Assembly (NCBI GenBank): GCA_035478715.1
Contig: DATIJK010000050.1
Span: 1 to 64,000, forward strand
Length of the DNA: 64,000 bases
Source of the DNA: JAICLK01 sp035478715
Lineage (GTDB): Bacteria > Patescibacteriota > Saccharimonadia > Saccharimonadales > UBA4665
Direction: 5' to 3'
Shown: one piece after another, positions 25,334 through 34,594 of the stretch
How the letters are laid out: each line of letters opens with the position of its first letter
How positions within the stretch are numbered: the stretch's first letter is position 1
Position numbers and translations under genes: made by a program
Notes under the pieces: generated by a model
The model's input: only the letters and a program-made list of their open reading frames with translations
Told to the model about the DNA's origin: nothing
Database searches by the model: none

Positions 25334-25340
25334 ATAGTAA

Positions 25341-26078
25341 ATGACAGCATCGTATACTGGTGAAAGCAACCGCTATGAAGCTACACTGCTTCAGTCCCCA
25401 AATAGCGAATGGCCGTGGGGCGGGATGGAATATGTTGGCGCACTGGTGTTGCTTGGTGATAATGCGGGCATTCTCAAAAGGCCGTCTGAAAAATATAATT
25501 TACAACCCAAAGAATCGCAAATGCGGATCCGTCTTGGTGCTTTTTTGCTAGCATCCGTAGGCTTGACCAATGGTGAAATTCACGACAGGTTGCACATAAG
25601 CGAAAGTTATGCAAATGAACAGATTGGTTTCGTCCGCGAAATCTTAGATGTTCGCCAGCGACACATGATGTTCGCGAAAGCAGTGGGACATTTGGATGTG
25701 TTAAACATTTCGTCATATGGGCCAGTGTCAAATTTACCGGCGTCGGTGCAAAATTTGATCACATTCGGCTTATTGGCACAGGTACCAAGAAAATTTGTCG
25801 CAGCGGCTTATAGACTAAAAGTCAGTACTGTAGGCGCAAATTTAACGCATCTATGCGATGAATTGAATGTAAATAATACTGCTGGTGGTATAGCTGCCGC
25901 CATTGTCACCCATCAATTGGGTGCCAAAACTTGTATCCCGCTCGTTCATTCTGAGAATGCTCCGGCCGGCTTTGAGCCGGTAGTGCCTTTGCCTGACTGG
26001 AAAGCATTAATAGGATCTACGAAACAGGAAGATTTTGTCCGGAGGTATGACGCTTTGAAATTGGCTAGTATAAAGTAA
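25341..26078 (+). CDS. Protein with two LuxR-type HTH-like segments
   Basis: 245 residues. Residues about 68-105 (ASVGLTNGEIHDRLHISESY, then a recognition-helix-like ANEQIGFVREILDV) follow the LuxR/GerE helix-turn-helix plan, and a second more divergent copy is at about 140-190 (KFVAAAYRLKVSTVGANLTH, ending in THQLG). No receiver or kinase domain is present. The gene at 27792-28400 has the same two-segment layout and a shared RQRHMMFAKAVGHL/KERHAYFPAAVALG stretch, so they are paralogues. Likely DNA-binding regulator; targets unknown. Confidence 0.55.
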   Translation: MTASYTGESNRYEATLLQSPNSEWPWGGMEYVGALVLLGDNAGILKRPSEKYNLQPKESQMRIRLGAFLLASVGLTNGEIHDRLHISESYANEQIGFVREILDVRQRHMMFAKAVGHLDVLNISSYGPVSNLPASVQNLITFGLLAQVPRKFVAAAYRLKVSTVGANLTHLCDELNVNNTAGGIAAAIVTHQLGAKTCIPLVHSENAPAGFEPVVPLPDWKALIGSTKQEDFVRRYDALKLASIK

Positions 26079-26115
26079 TAAATATAGCGGCTCATTCGTC
26101 AGGCACCGACGCTAG

Positions 26116-26144
26116 TTGTGGATAAAACGCAACCGCTTTATACT
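26116..26144 (+). promoter_or_regulatory. Sigma-70-type promoter, leaderless start
   Basis: TTGTGG (26116-26121), 17-nt spacer, TATACT (26139-26144), then 6 nt to the ATG at 26151. This decides against an upstream in-frame GTG that would overlap the promoter. Confidence 0.65.
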
Positions 26145-26150
26145 TGCGGT

Positions 26151-27692
26151 ATGGACGAACAAAAACCAGTTGATAAAAATAACAAATCACAAGATGTGGA
26201 TCCATTAGCTCCAGAAGAACCCAGCAAGCCAATTCCGCACAGCCCCGAATTTCAACAGCAACTCGAACAATTTCAGAAAGCAGCTGCGAATCCCGAAAAT
26301 CAGAACCAAGCTGCAGTTTCCCATCACAAGAAAGGTAAGTTGCTGCCGATATTGCTGGTTGTATTGGTCATCGCGCTAGTCGCTGGCGGCGCATACTGGT
26401 TCATGAATAAAAACAAACAAACCAAGCCAGTTGCAACTAAAACTACGCAGCAGACAGTTGCTAAGACAAATTATCTAACGGGAACCGATAAATACGTTTG
26501 CGCAAACGCCGCGCTCACAGCAATTCTGTGCGAAAATGTCGAAACCAAAGCCATTACTAAATACGAAGTTCCGCATTTCGTCGGCATACCAGGTACGGTA
26601 ACGCCAAGCCCTGACGGTTCCAAAGTCCTGATTGTCGCAACTGCTGCCGGTTTAACGGACGTGCAGCATGTATTCGTAGTAGATAATAATGGCAAGCTCG
26701 TCAAACAGTTACCGGATTTCACAATCGGACAGAACTATGGGATCAATTGGCTTAGTGATTCAAAAACAATAGTTTATGATTGGAAAAAAACTGTCGGCCT
26801 GACCAGTAAGTCCCAACTTTATACCTTCGATGTCAGTACGGGTAAATCAAAGCAGCTCACCACTTACAAAAACGGATTATATTATCCTGTAGCAACAAAA
26901 TCCGGATTAATAATCGCGTATGGAGGAGGTGGCGACAATACTACCTCTGAGGAATTAGTAGCTGTTTCCCCTGATGACGGCAGTGCGAAAGTCATCGATT
27001 CGACAGCTGCGTATGCTGACTTGACCGAACCGTTGACGCGGTATTTTTACAATCGCAGCCAAGATTTATTCTATGCGCAAGGCACGTCTAAATCTGCCTC
27101 GAGTGATGTAACGATCGTTGCGAAAATAGTAGACACAAACGGTAAACTCAAACTTGTGCCGGTAGCGACGTACAAAAAGAATATCGAAACATCCCCTATA
27201 GTCACATCAAAAGGTACATTACTAACGTCAAATACGGCTGCAACCAAAAAAACTTTCCAGTTGGATGACGGTAAAAACACCACAGAACTCACATTAGACA
27301 GTACATTACTGACTGATGGCATTCTTTACTCTGCAAATACCCCGCTGTTCGCGAAAGCCGACACTACTAGCAAACTTGTGCAGAGTGATTTTCTGTATGA
27401 AAACGGTACAGCGCCGGCGAAACTTCATAACTTCCTGGTCGGCCTGACGACGCAAGATTGCAAATCCGGCCAGTACAGGGCAGTTACGCTCATCGCCAGT
27501 GATAGCGACAAACAAGCAGTAGTGTCGCAAAGCAGCTGCGAACAAGTCGGCGTAATATCAGGAGTGATCGATTATTACGTGTACCAAAATGGCGCATACA
27601 AAAAAGTTGTGAGCACCAAAGATGTAGTTTCTTGCAAAGACGCGACAAAATACGCATTGTCTAAATCGGTTCTGCCTAAGTGCAACCCCTAA
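26151..27692 (+). CDS. Membrane-anchored extracytoplasmic beta-propeller protein
   Basis: 513 residues from ATG 26151. A polar cytosolic N-terminus (about 1-75) precedes one transmembrane helix (LLPILLVVLVIALVAGGAYW). The outer part has blade-like repeats typical of TolB/WD40 propellers: TPSPDGSKVLIVATAAG, INWLSDSKTIVYDW, LYTFDVSTGKSKQLT, AVSPDDGSAKVID. Four or five cysteines near the C-terminus (QDCKSGQYR, SSCEQVG, VSCKDATK, PKCNP) may form disulfides. Probably a surface binding or sensing protein. Confidence 0.7.
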   Translation: MDEQKPVDKNNKSQDVDPLAPEEPSKPIPHSPEFQQQLEQFQKAAANPENQNQAAVSHHKKGKLLPILLVVLVIALVAGGAYWFMNKNKQTKPVATKTTQQTVAKTNYLTGTDKYVCANAALTAILCENVETKAITKYEVPHFVGIPGTVTPSPDGSKVLIVATAAGLTDVQHVFVVDNNGKLVKQLPDFTIGQNYGINWLSDSKTIVYDWKKTVGLTSKSQLYTFDVSTGKSKQLTTYKNGLYYPVATKSGLIIAYGGGGDNTTSEELVAVSPDDGSAKVIDSTAAYADLTEPLTRYFYNRSQDLFYAQGTSKSASSDVTIVAKIVDTNGKLKLVPVATYKKNIETSPIVTSKGTLLTSNTAATKKTFQLDDGKNTTELTLDSTLLTDGILYSANTPLFAKADTTSKLVQSDFLYENGTAPAKLHNFLVGLTTQDCKSGQYRAVTLIASDSDKQAVVSQSSCEQVGVISGVIDYYVYQNGAYKKVVSTKDVVSCKDATKYALSKSVLPKCNP

Positions 27693-27791
27693 GCTAAAGC
27701 TCAATAACTTTTCCCACCATTTCGGAATAATACGCTAGTAATTTTGAGTATTGTTGTTAAAATACTTAAAATCTAATTGTTTGGAGTACAG

Positions 27792-28400
27792 ATGGGGCGG
27801 CCAAAAGATCCATTTTTAAATGAATTCCCGTATAAAAGACCAAGATTTTTAACAAGAGAAAGCGATGGTGGGCTTGGACAAGTTTGTTTCCTTGATGGAA
27901 TCGTACGAATACATCCCAATGTTGGTGGATTGAGCGAATTGCAGCGGCGTTGCCTAATTCGAGCATCGTTGGGCCAATCCAATACTACTATTGCCGAGAA
28001 ATTCACAGCACTTGGTGTGCATACCACTTTGAGTGAAGTCAAAGATGAAATGGATGCGGTAGAAAAAGCTCTACACGTAAAAGAAAGACACGCATATTTC
28101 CCGGCTGCCGTTGCTTTAGGAGTGTTGAGTATCGCCGAAGACGAATATGGTGATCCTGAAAAGTTTCCGGCTAACCTATCAGAACTTGAGGTACTCCAAC
28201 TTGCAGCACGAGACATTGCAAGAGATGAAATCGGCAAAAACTTAGATCCGATAATTTCAACAGCCGCCGTAGAAGCTCGGATGGCAAGGCTTAGAAACAA
28301 TACATTTATTACTGGCCTTGCTATATCAGTTACTTGTGCTGAAATCGTAGGTTATTTCAACCCACAAACTTTAGAGATAAACCAAGCCCTCGCTGCATAA
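27792..28400 (+). CDS. LuxR-HTH-like protein, paralogue of the 25341 gene
   Basis: 202 residues from ATG 27792, chosen because GGAG at 27783-27786 is 5 nt upstream. LSELQRRCLIRASLGQSNTT with the following IAEKFTALG is the HTH core; KERHAYFPAAVALGVLSIAE aligns with the paralogue. A second weaker helix bundle follows (LSELEVLQLAARDIARDEIG). No signal peptide. Likely a cytosolic regulator of the same small family, separated from it by the propeller gene. Confidence 0.5.
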   Translation: MGRPKDPFLNEFPYKRPRFLTRESDGGLGQVCFLDGIVRIHPNVGGLSELQRRCLIRASLGQSNTTIAEKFTALGVHTTLSEVKDEMDAVEKALHVKERHAYFPAAVALGVLSIAEDEYGDPEKFPANLSELEVLQLAARDIARDEIGKNLDPIISTAAVEARMARLRNNTFITGLAISVTCAEIVGYFNPQTLEINQALAA

Positions 28401-28417
28401 TTTGCACCTCCACACTA

Positions 28418-29002
28418 CTACCTGAAATAAACGGTGACGATTGCCACCCAGGCGCTGATGAATGCGAAATAGTGGGGTTGGGCTTTGAACCAGTGCAGGG
28501 TTTGGATTACCACCGCGCCGCAGATGAAATAGAATGGGAAATTCTGAAACGCCGAAATGTGAAACAGGCCGCTCGGGTAGTAATAGTAAATATAATCACC
28601 CAGTATCGGCTTTGAAATAAGGTCGGCTAACGCTTCTAAGACCATAGCTTCGATGCCGAAAATTATCGATAGATGCACCAGTTCTTTCGGCGACCATTTT
28701 TCGTATTTATGATGGACCAGATATATATAAAGTCCAAGCGATCCCCACAAGACTGGGGCAAATCCTGAAGTGTAGGCATTATTAACCGGTAAGAAGTTAT
28801 ATCGCCACAACGGTATACCGAAAAGGTTGTTGTAAACGGAATCTACGGTTATTTCGCCCAATACGCCAATCATTGCGATCGCGCTGATATATAACAAAAC
28901 TCTACTGAGGTGCGGTTTTTTGAAACCGCGATTTACAAGCGCACTGACAACTAAGACGAACGAGAGTAATATGATGCCGAAAATGAATAGACGCGTGTAC
29001 AT
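28418..29002 (-). CDS. Polytopic membrane protein, paralogue of 37709-38296
   Basis: 194 residues with six hydrophobic helices. Shares with the product of 37709-38296 the pattern GE-x4-D-x-x-YN-x-x-FG-x-PLW, followed by LPV and a T-S-x-FA-x-VLWG stretch, and a YI-Y-Y-x-PS/GD-L-x-HI segment. The conserved Asp, Glu and His in membrane-proximal positions hint at metal or substrate binding. No transporter family recognised. Convergent with the LuxR-like gene. Confidence 0.6.
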   Translation of the reverse strand: MYTRLFIFGIILLSFVLVVSALVNRGFKKPHLSRVLLYISAIAMIGVLGEITVDSVYNNLFGIPLWRYNFLPVNNAYTSGFAPVLWGSLGLYIYLVHHKYEKWSPKELVHLSIIFGIEAMVLEALADLISKPILGDYIYYYYPSGLFHISAFQNFPFYFICGAVVIQTLHWFKAQPHYFAFISAWVAIVTVYFR

Positions 29003-29226
29003 GTTTAATGTTTTTGTTTTTTATATTCTAACACGCAGCCTGTTCCTGTGTTGGCAAATAACGCTGTGTTTCAATCCCAGTTAAACCTGTAAAAAAATTA
29101 TTGCTGATAGTGTGGGATTTGTTCCAATCTGGTTGCAATGCAGTTTACAGCATCAAAACCGTAAGCCCTTTAAAGTATGGAGTGCAATAGTGGATATTGC
29201 TTAAAGATAATAACGGAGGCTAACAC

Positions 29227-29496
29227 ATGGGTATAATTTTAATCTTAATCATCGGTGCGATCGTCGGTTGGGTAGCAGGAGCAATCATGGGCCGACGCGA
29301 AGGAATTTTGGGCAGCATCGGTATCGGTATCGTCGGTGCGATTATCGGCGGATTAGTGTCCAGCTTATTTACTAGCGGCAGCAATTCATTCCTATCACTT
29401 AATTTGGCGGGTACGATCTGGTCGCTTATCGGCGCAGTGATCTTTGTTGCGATTTTGAACGCGTTTCAAAGCCGGTCAAGCCATAACCACATTTAA
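29227..29496 (+). CDS. GlsB/YeaQ/YmgE family membrane protein
   Basis: 89 residues, ATG preceded by CGGAGG. Three hydrophobic helices with glycine zippers: IGAIVGWVAGAIMGRR, then GILGSIGIGIVGAIIGG, and GTIWSLIGAVIFVAI. These are the features of the transglycosylase-associated (Transgly_assoc) family, small stress-linked membrane proteins of unclear mechanism. The 224 bp upstream hold no gene. Confidence 0.88.
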   Translation: MGIILILIIGAIVGWVAGAIMGRREGILGSIGIGIVGAIIGGLVSSLFTSGSNSFLSLNLAGTIWSLIGAVIFVAILNAFQSRSSHNHI

Positions 29497-29518
29497 TTCG
29501 AGCGAATTGTAACTGAAG

Positions 29519-30583
29519 CTATAGCTGCTCGCGTAGTTCGTCCGGCGGTTTGCCCAAGATATCATCCAGCTTGTTTTTCGATTCGTCGTGATTCATTATC
29601 TGGGTGATATCTTTTGCGTCAAGCCAGCGGTACGGGCAATGGGTGCACGAATCAATTTTGAGATTTTCGTCATCGTCATAGCTGATTTCTTCCATTTTAT
29701 TATGGCAATTGGGGCAGGTAATTTGGCCATGGTTTTCAGATTTCGAGGTGTCAACGTCCAAATGGATCGTATGGTTGCGCAAACCTAACAACTCCCGCCC
29801 ACTGATCAGAATACCGTGGCCGTCAGGGCAGCCGAACCACAGATTATTCGAAGCCATTTCCTTACTACATACTGGGCATTTCAATGCAGGACCATCGTAT
29901 TCACCGTAGGGGATTTCGTGGTGAACTACTGGCGCTCCGGGATCCCCAGGACGCAATGCGGGTTTGATTTGGCCAACGAATTCGAGCGCTTCTTTAAAAA
30001 TATCACCGCCATCTTTATCAGCAATACTAGCCACGATATACAACTCTGACCGGTTTATTTCCCAGAAGTGTGTTTTACAATAATCAACAACGTACGCCAT
30101 TGCAGCGGGATCCAGAACTTCGCGTACTTCCAGCTGTTGATCCTGAGCTGCATACAGGTCAAAATAATTCCTGAAATCGCCTTCTAATACGACTGATTCC
30201 ATGCCGCCAGATTTCAAGAATTCGCCAAACCGTAAGCGGTCGATCTTGTGTTGCTTGCTCAATCCGACCAAGTGTGTCGACGTATTGAAAGGCAGATCCA
30301 GTACATGGATTACAGCCATGTCGTCAACGAATTGCTTTGGCGTAAATGCGTCGAGCATTGTCACATATGTCGCATATCTCATGCCTTCAATCTCTCCGCG
30401 ATCAGCACGCGCCAGCATGTGCCCGGCAGTGTAAAAAGATAAGATTGCAGATTCATCGGCTGAATCAGCCATATTCGAATTACCGATTAGCCCTTTGGAA
30501 TTCAATTTTCGCAGCACGAACCATAATGCTAGCAAAGCTAAAACCAGCAAAAAAATAATCCGATTGATGGAATCGTAATTCAC
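29519..30583 (-). CDS. Membrane-anchored protein with C-terminal zinc ribbons
   Basis: 354 residues beginning with GTG. One N-terminal transmembrane helix (IIFLLVLALLALWFVL), a cytosolic alpha/beta region (about 40-235), then CPVCSKEM...GCPDGHG and CPNCHNKM...CTHCPYRWLDAKDI, two treble-clef/zinc-ribbon units; the last has the WLD motif of the zf-TFIIB family. Function unknown; could be a membrane-tethered nucleic-acid or protein-binding factor. An extended -10 (TGC + TATCAT) ends 8 nt before the GTG. Confidence 0.65.
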   Translation of the reverse strand: MNYDSINRIIFLLVLALLALWFVLRKLNSKGLIGNSNMADSADESAILSFYTAGHMLARADRGEIEGMRYATYVTMLDAFTPKQFVDDMAVIHVLDLPFNTSTHLVGLSKQHKIDRLRFGEFLKSGGMESVVLEGDFRNYFDLYAAQDQQLEVREVLDPAAMAYVVDYCKTHFWEINRSELYIVASIADKDGGDIFKEALEFVGQIKPALRPGDPGAPVVHHEIPYGEYDGPALKCPVCSKEMASNNLWFGCPDGHGILISGRELLGLRNHTIHLDVDTSKSENHGQITCPNCHNKMEEISYDDDENLKIDSCTHCPYRWLDAKDITQIMNHDESKNKLDDILGKPPDELREQL

Positions 30584-30591
30584 TAATGCTT

Positions 30592-30600
30592 ATGATAGCA
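30592..30600 (-). promoter_or_regulatory. Extended -10, leaderless GTG start
   Basis: Minus strand TGC + TATCAT ends 8 nt before the GTG at 30583. Confidence 0.45.
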
Positions 30601-30642
30601 AACAACTGGTTCGCTGATATAAGAAGTTACATACTGTTTAAA

Positions 30643-31470
30643 CTAAACACAGGAATAATCGAAGTCGGTTTGCGTTGCTACGTATTGGGTCAGCATGACA
30701 AATCCGCCAAGTGTCAGAGCGGGCAAGTCACATTTATTTTTAGCGTCGGACAGATTGCGCGCGCCGGCGAGCCAACTCATTAATCCGTTTAAGTTGCTAT
30801 TTAGCATTACAGAATTTCCCGTGATTTGATTCCATTGCATTGCAGTAGAATACAGGCCGACTTGCGCGCCAATTGATGTAAAGTAGGCGGTCATACCTTC
30901 TAGATCAGCGACATTTCTGGCTGTGTTAGATTCCCACGAGTTGATCGTTTCGACATCGAGCCACCATCGGAATGACGAGGGGTTGCTTATACCGCGGATA
31001 TTCGCGTCGTCGAAAGCCTTGGCGTAGCCGTACATATAGGCGCATGCAGCTGTATCGGTACCGTTGCACTGTCCATACGGATTATTCACAGAAGTGCCGC
31101 CATATACGTTTGAAGTCGGCCACCAACTGCCGGCAAGTCCAGGGTTGGCGGTATTTACATACAGCGATACTTTTGGCTGGACCGACAAGCCTGTCGATGT
31201 ATTTGCCCAGGCGAGCTGCGTTGCAAGACAAGGATTCGTCGCATTGGCTAGACCGTTGTTAACCCCTACAATTCCAAATAATTGGCCTTTTGGCAGTGAT
31301 TTCCCGCATTGCGGCCAAGAAACATCATTGCCGGTTTCGACTATCGGTGCTGGTTTTGATTTGAAATTAGCATAGTTGATTGGTTTAGCGGCAAGCGCAG
31401 GAGCGGTTGAAAAAACCGCAATGGCCGTAAATGCGGATACGGACAGTAACAATCGTAAAACTTTCTTCAT
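30643..31470 (-). CDS. Secreted protein, possible GH25/DUF1906-like TIM barrel
   Basis: About 275 residues from ATG 31470, selected because GGAG lies about 7 nt upstream. Clear Sec signal peptide (LLLSVSAFTAIAVFSTAPALAA). The mature part has VETGNDVSWPQCG, FGIVGVNNG, KVSLYVNTANPG, WWLDVETINSWE and GAQVGLYSTAMQW, an order of strands resembling glycoside hydrolase 25/DUF1906 lysozyme-like barrels with the acidic pair in LDVE. Four to six cysteines suggest disulfides. Peptidoglycan hydrolase is a reasonable but unproven guess. Confidence 0.65.
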   Translation of the reverse strand: MKKVLRLLLSVSAFTAIAVFSTAPALAAKPINYANFKSKPAPIVETGNDVSWPQCGKSLPKGQLFGIVGVNNGLANATNPCLATQLAWANTSTGLSVQPKVSLYVNTANPGLAGSWWPTSNVYGGTSVNNPYGQCNGTDTAACAYMYGYAKAFDDANIRGISNPSSFRWWLDVETINSWESNTARNVADLEGMTAYFTSIGAQVGLYSTAMQWNQITGNSVMLNSNLNGLMSWLAGARNLSDAKNKCDLPALTLGGFVMLTQYVATQTDFDYSCV

Positions 31471-31615
31471 AATATTCTCCACTTAATCAGTCCATTATAC
31501 ATTGTATGTATTCATCTGTTCAGGATTGCAGTAATCGTTAAAATTGCGACAAATTTGCAAAAATACTATTCAAGAGTAAAAATCTAATTAGTAAAAAGTC
31601 AAAAAGGAAACACGT

Positions 31616-32341
31616 ATGTTGCCAGTACTTTTATCCTGTGCCACATTTTTCTCGACGTTGGCCGGCGGCCTGACCGCGCTCAAAAACAAAGACCGGTTAC
31701 ACCGGTTTCTCGGGTATACAGCTGGCGTTTTGCTTGGAGTTGTAGCATTCGATTTACTGCCGGAGATATTCAAGACAATTCAATCACAGCAGCAAACTGC
31801 GACCGGTGCGATGGTTGCGCTGGTATGCGGATTTTTGCTCTTCCATATCGTAGAAAAAAGTATTCTCATCCATCACTCGCAAGAAAGCGAATACGAAGTG
31901 CACCACCACCCGCAAGTCGGCGTAGCGAGCGCTCTGGCATTATGCGGGCACAGTTTTTTGGATGGCGTGGGAATTGGGCTGGGCTTCCAGGTTGGCGAAG
32001 GGGTAGGCATCGCCGTAGCGATTGCAGTCATCGCACACGATTTTACCGACGGTCTGAACACAGTAAATCTGATGTTGCTGAATAAAAATCGGTCGCGAAG
32101 GGCTATCGCGTTCTTGCTACTTGATGCAATTGCGCCGGTACTCGGTGTTATCACAACAATGATTTTTTCAGTATCCGATGCCGGTTTATCACTGTACCTC
32201 GGTTTTTTCGCGGGGTTCTTACTGTATATCGGTGCCAGCGAAATATTGCCCGAAGCACATAGCAAACATTCGTCGTATGCCACCATAGCGTTCACCATAC
32301 TCGGTGCCGCGTTCATGTTTGTAGTTACGCGATTTACTTAA
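31616..32341 (+). CDS. ZIP family metal transporter
   Basis: 241 residues, eight predicted helices. Metal-site helices are clear: ALCGHSFLDGVGIGLGF (helix 4) and AVIAHDFTDGLNTVNLM (helix 5), with a histidine-rich loop before them (EVHHHPQ). ZIP proteins import Zn2+ or Fe2+ into the cytosol. Length and motif order match bacterial ZupT-like members. Stand-alone; no zinc repressor nearby. Confidence 0.9.
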   Translation: MLPVLLSCATFFSTLAGGLTALKNKDRLHRFLGYTAGVLLGVVAFDLLPEIFKTIQSQQQTATGAMVALVCGFLLFHIVEKSILIHHSQESEYEVHHHPQVGVASALALCGHSFLDGVGIGLGFQVGEGVGIAVAIAVIAHDFTDGLNTVNLMLLNKNRSRRAIAFLLLDAIAPVLGVITTMIFSVSDAGLSLYLGFFAGFLLYIGASEILPEAHSKHSSYATIAFTILGAAFMFVVTRFT

Positions 32342-32383
32342 CAATCACCAAGCTAAAACTGGAATTCGATTTAGGAAACGATT

Positions 32384-33181
32384 TTATTTGATAACCATGA
32401 AGTTGGCTTTTTCGCAGGCATCTAACATCATGCGGATGTCATCATAATCCTTGGGGCCAATTGCAACGAAATGATCAACCAAGCCCAAATCCAGCTTTTT
32501 ACGGTTTTTCGATCCTTTATGAAAATCAAGCAGAATTTGTAATATTTGTTGCCGTAATGTTTCGCTCAACCGCTTTGATACGGCTATTGGCTGGATGGTC
32601 GACGGACCGAGTGTATCGATTATTTTCAACCCCCTTCGAAGTAAAGAATCGTCCCGCATTGCGACTGATAGTACCTGTGAATCAATCGCCGACGCATCTA
32701 TTTTCCCATCCAAAACTAAGCGGATTGATTCTTCGTGGTAGCCGGCATTTATCACCTTGCTGAAAAACCCATGCGTTTCGCCCATTTTGACCATTGTATA
32801 TCTGGTGATTCCGTAACCTGACTGCGACAGGGGTTCGTTATAGCTCCATGAATGACCGCGCAAGTCCTTAAATGATTTAAGTGAGCTGTCTTTACGGACA
32901 ATGACGTCGGAGAAATAAATGGGTTTGCCATGATAGCGTGCACCCTTAAGTACTGGTGCTGCTATCGGTATGGCTTGAGCGCGACCCTGGCGCTCATACT
33001 CTATATAAGGTAGGCTGCATACGAAGCAAACATCATTGATATCCTTAGCACAGTTTTCATAATCGGTTTCAACTACTAACTCAGTAGCCATACCAAGTTC
33101 CTTACCTACCACTTCAGTTATCGCCTGATATACTGGAAGCATGTTTGGTGCGAGAAATGTACCGAAGCGAAGTTTTTTCAT
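32384..33181 (-). CDS. PhnD-like phosphate/phosphonate solute-binding protein without signal peptide
   Basis: About 265 residues from ATG 33181, placed by GGTGG six nt upstream. Type II periplasmic-binding fold of the PhnD class: MKKLRFGTFLAPNM, DVCFVCSLPYIEYERQG, IPIAAPVLKGARYHGKP, SDVIVRKDSSLKSFKDLRG, EESIRLVLDGKIDASAIDSQ. No signal peptide, lipobox or membrane helix is seen, and no ABC permease or ATPase is adjacent, so it may act inside the cell as a ligand sensor, or export is by another route. Confidence 0.75.
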   Translation of the reverse strand: MKKLRFGTFLAPNMLPVYQAITEVVGKELGMATELVVETDYENCAKDINDVCFVCSLPYIEYERQGRAQAIPIAAPVLKGARYHGKPIYFSDVIVRKDSSLKSFKDLRGHSWSYNEPLSQSGYGITRYTMVKMGETHGFFSKVINAGYHEESIRLVLDGKIDASAIDSQVLSVAMRDDSLLRRGLKIIDTLGPSTIQPIAVSKRLSETLRQQILQILLDFHKGSKNRKKLDLGLVDHFVAIGPKDYDDIRMMLDACEKANFMVIK

Positions 33182-33427
33182 ATTTCCACCTTTAAAATCA
33201 GTATAGTCCTTAACCTTCAAACCCCAAAAATTTGATATTTGTCACAAAACCCAAAAAAACTCAAAAGTCTGTAGTTATTGTTGTTGCATTATGGACGCTT
33301 AAAGTGTAAGATATCATGCATTAGAAAAGCTGCTCTAGTAGTTTGTTAATTAAGTGTATTTGTTATTAAGGTGCAGCTAATTTGGTTTGTTGCCAAGTAG
33401 CCTTAAAGCATAAAGGAGTTATAGTAA

Positions 33428-33730
33428 GTGGCAACTAAACTGTTTGTAGGATCATTATCCTGGGGTGTTAACGACGACCAACTGCGCGATTTCTTCGCGG
33501 CTGTTGGTACGGTAGTTTCAGCAACGGTCATTACCGAGCGCGAAACCGGCCGGTCCAAGGGTTTCGGTTTTGTAGAAATGTCATCTGATGACGAAGCGAA
33601 AAAAGCAATTGAACAGCTGAACGGCAAAGAACTAGACGGCCGTGCTGTTACAGTCAACGAAGCTCGTCCACGCGAAGAGCGCCCCCGCAACAATTACGGC
33701 GGCGGCAACGGCGGCGGAAACAGATACTAA
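33428..33730 (+). CDS. RRM-type RNA-binding protein
   Basis: 100 residues, GTG start after AAGGAG (33413-33418). A single RNA-recognition motif with RNP2 LFVGSL and RNP1 KGFGFVEM, then a Gly/Asn/Arg-rich tail (GGGNGGGNRY), the layout of cyanobacterial Rbp cold-responsive proteins. It binds single-stranded RNA. The 246 bp upstream are gene-free and would give a long leader. A terminator follows directly. Confidence 0.92.
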   Translation: MATKLFVGSLSWGVNDDQLRDFFAAVGTVVSATVITERETGRSKGFGFVEMSSDDEAKKAIEQLNGKELDGRAVTVNEARPREERPRNNYGGGNGGGNRY

Positions 33731-33750
33731 ATTTGTTTTTACGAAGATGC

Positions 33751-33776
33751 AAGGCTGCAGCGATGCAGCCTTTTTC
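33751..33776 (+). terminator. Rho-independent terminator after the RRM gene
   Basis: AAGGCTGCA and TGCAGCCTT pair around GCGA, followed by a T-run. Confidence 0.8.
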
Positions 33777-33862
33777 TTTTTGCCCATTCAGATCAAGCAG
33801 TATCTTGATTATTTTAACAGTTTGGCTTACGCTTAAAAGTGCTTAATAAATAGGAAAACCAT

Positions 33863-34594
33863 ATGAAATTAAAGTTAATCAAGAGTACGGTGCTCACCAG
33901 CGTGCTGGCGTTCAGCTTCGCACTGGTCCCCGTTGCGGCTTTCGCAGAAACTGGCACGGGTTCAAGCGGTTCGGGTTCTACGACAACCGAACATGTGTAT
34001 GCATGCCCACAGGGTGGATATCGCAAAACCCAAACGATCCAGCCGGAAGACAACATTAAAACGAATTGCCAGCCGTCCGCGTATACAAACACAAATCCGA
34101 CTCCAGAACCTGAAAGCGACACCGGCAGTGGACAGCACGAATCGACGATGGAGGGCCAGCACAAGTTGGCAGCAAACATGTTGGCAGTCTGCAAAAAACA
34201 TTCAGACAAAATAAATATGATCATGTCGCGAGTAGTTATGCGAGGCACAAAGCAGACCGAATTATTTTCGACAATTGCTACCCGAGTCGAAAAATTTTAT
34301 ACCGACAAAGGCAAGACGCTAGACAACTACGATCAATTGGTCGCCGCAGTTAATGCTGCCCAATCGAAAGCGGAGACTGATTTAGCGAATCTTAAAAACA
34401 TGGATTCGTTCAAATGTGACGGCAGCAACCCGAAAGGTCAGATTACAGAGTTCCGTACTGCTGTCAAAACAGAAATCCAGGATTTGAAAGCGCTGCGCAC
34501 TAGTGTGCGGAATCTAATTGTTGGGGTTAAATCGGTTAATGGTACAACCACTTCCGGCAATACTAATAATGCCGAACAAGGAGGATCTAACTAA
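33863..34594 (+). CDS. Secreted protein of unknown function, coupled to a pilin-like gene
   Basis: 243 residues with a Sec signal peptide (LTSVLAFSFALVPVAAFAE). A low-complexity region with Thr/Ser/Pro follows, then a helical part (about 95-225, KLAANMLAVCKKHSDKINM, VTRV-like helices, LKALRTSVRNLIVGVKS). No family recognised; the helical part could form a coiled coil. Its TAA overlaps the ATG of the next gene by one base, so the two are translationally coupled and may work together at the surface. Confidence 0.6.
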   Translation: MKLKLIKSTVLTSVLAFSFALVPVAAFAETGTGSSGSGSTTTEHVYACPQGGYRKTQTIQPEDNIKTNCQPSAYTNTNPTPEPESDTGSGQHESTMEGQHKLAANMLAVCKKHSDKINMIMSRVVMRGTKQTELFSTIATRVEKFYTDKGKTLDNYDQLVAAVNAAQSKAETDLANLKNMDSFKCDGSNPKGQITEFRTAVKTEIQDLKALRTSVRNLIVGVKSVNGTTTSGNTNNAEQGGSN

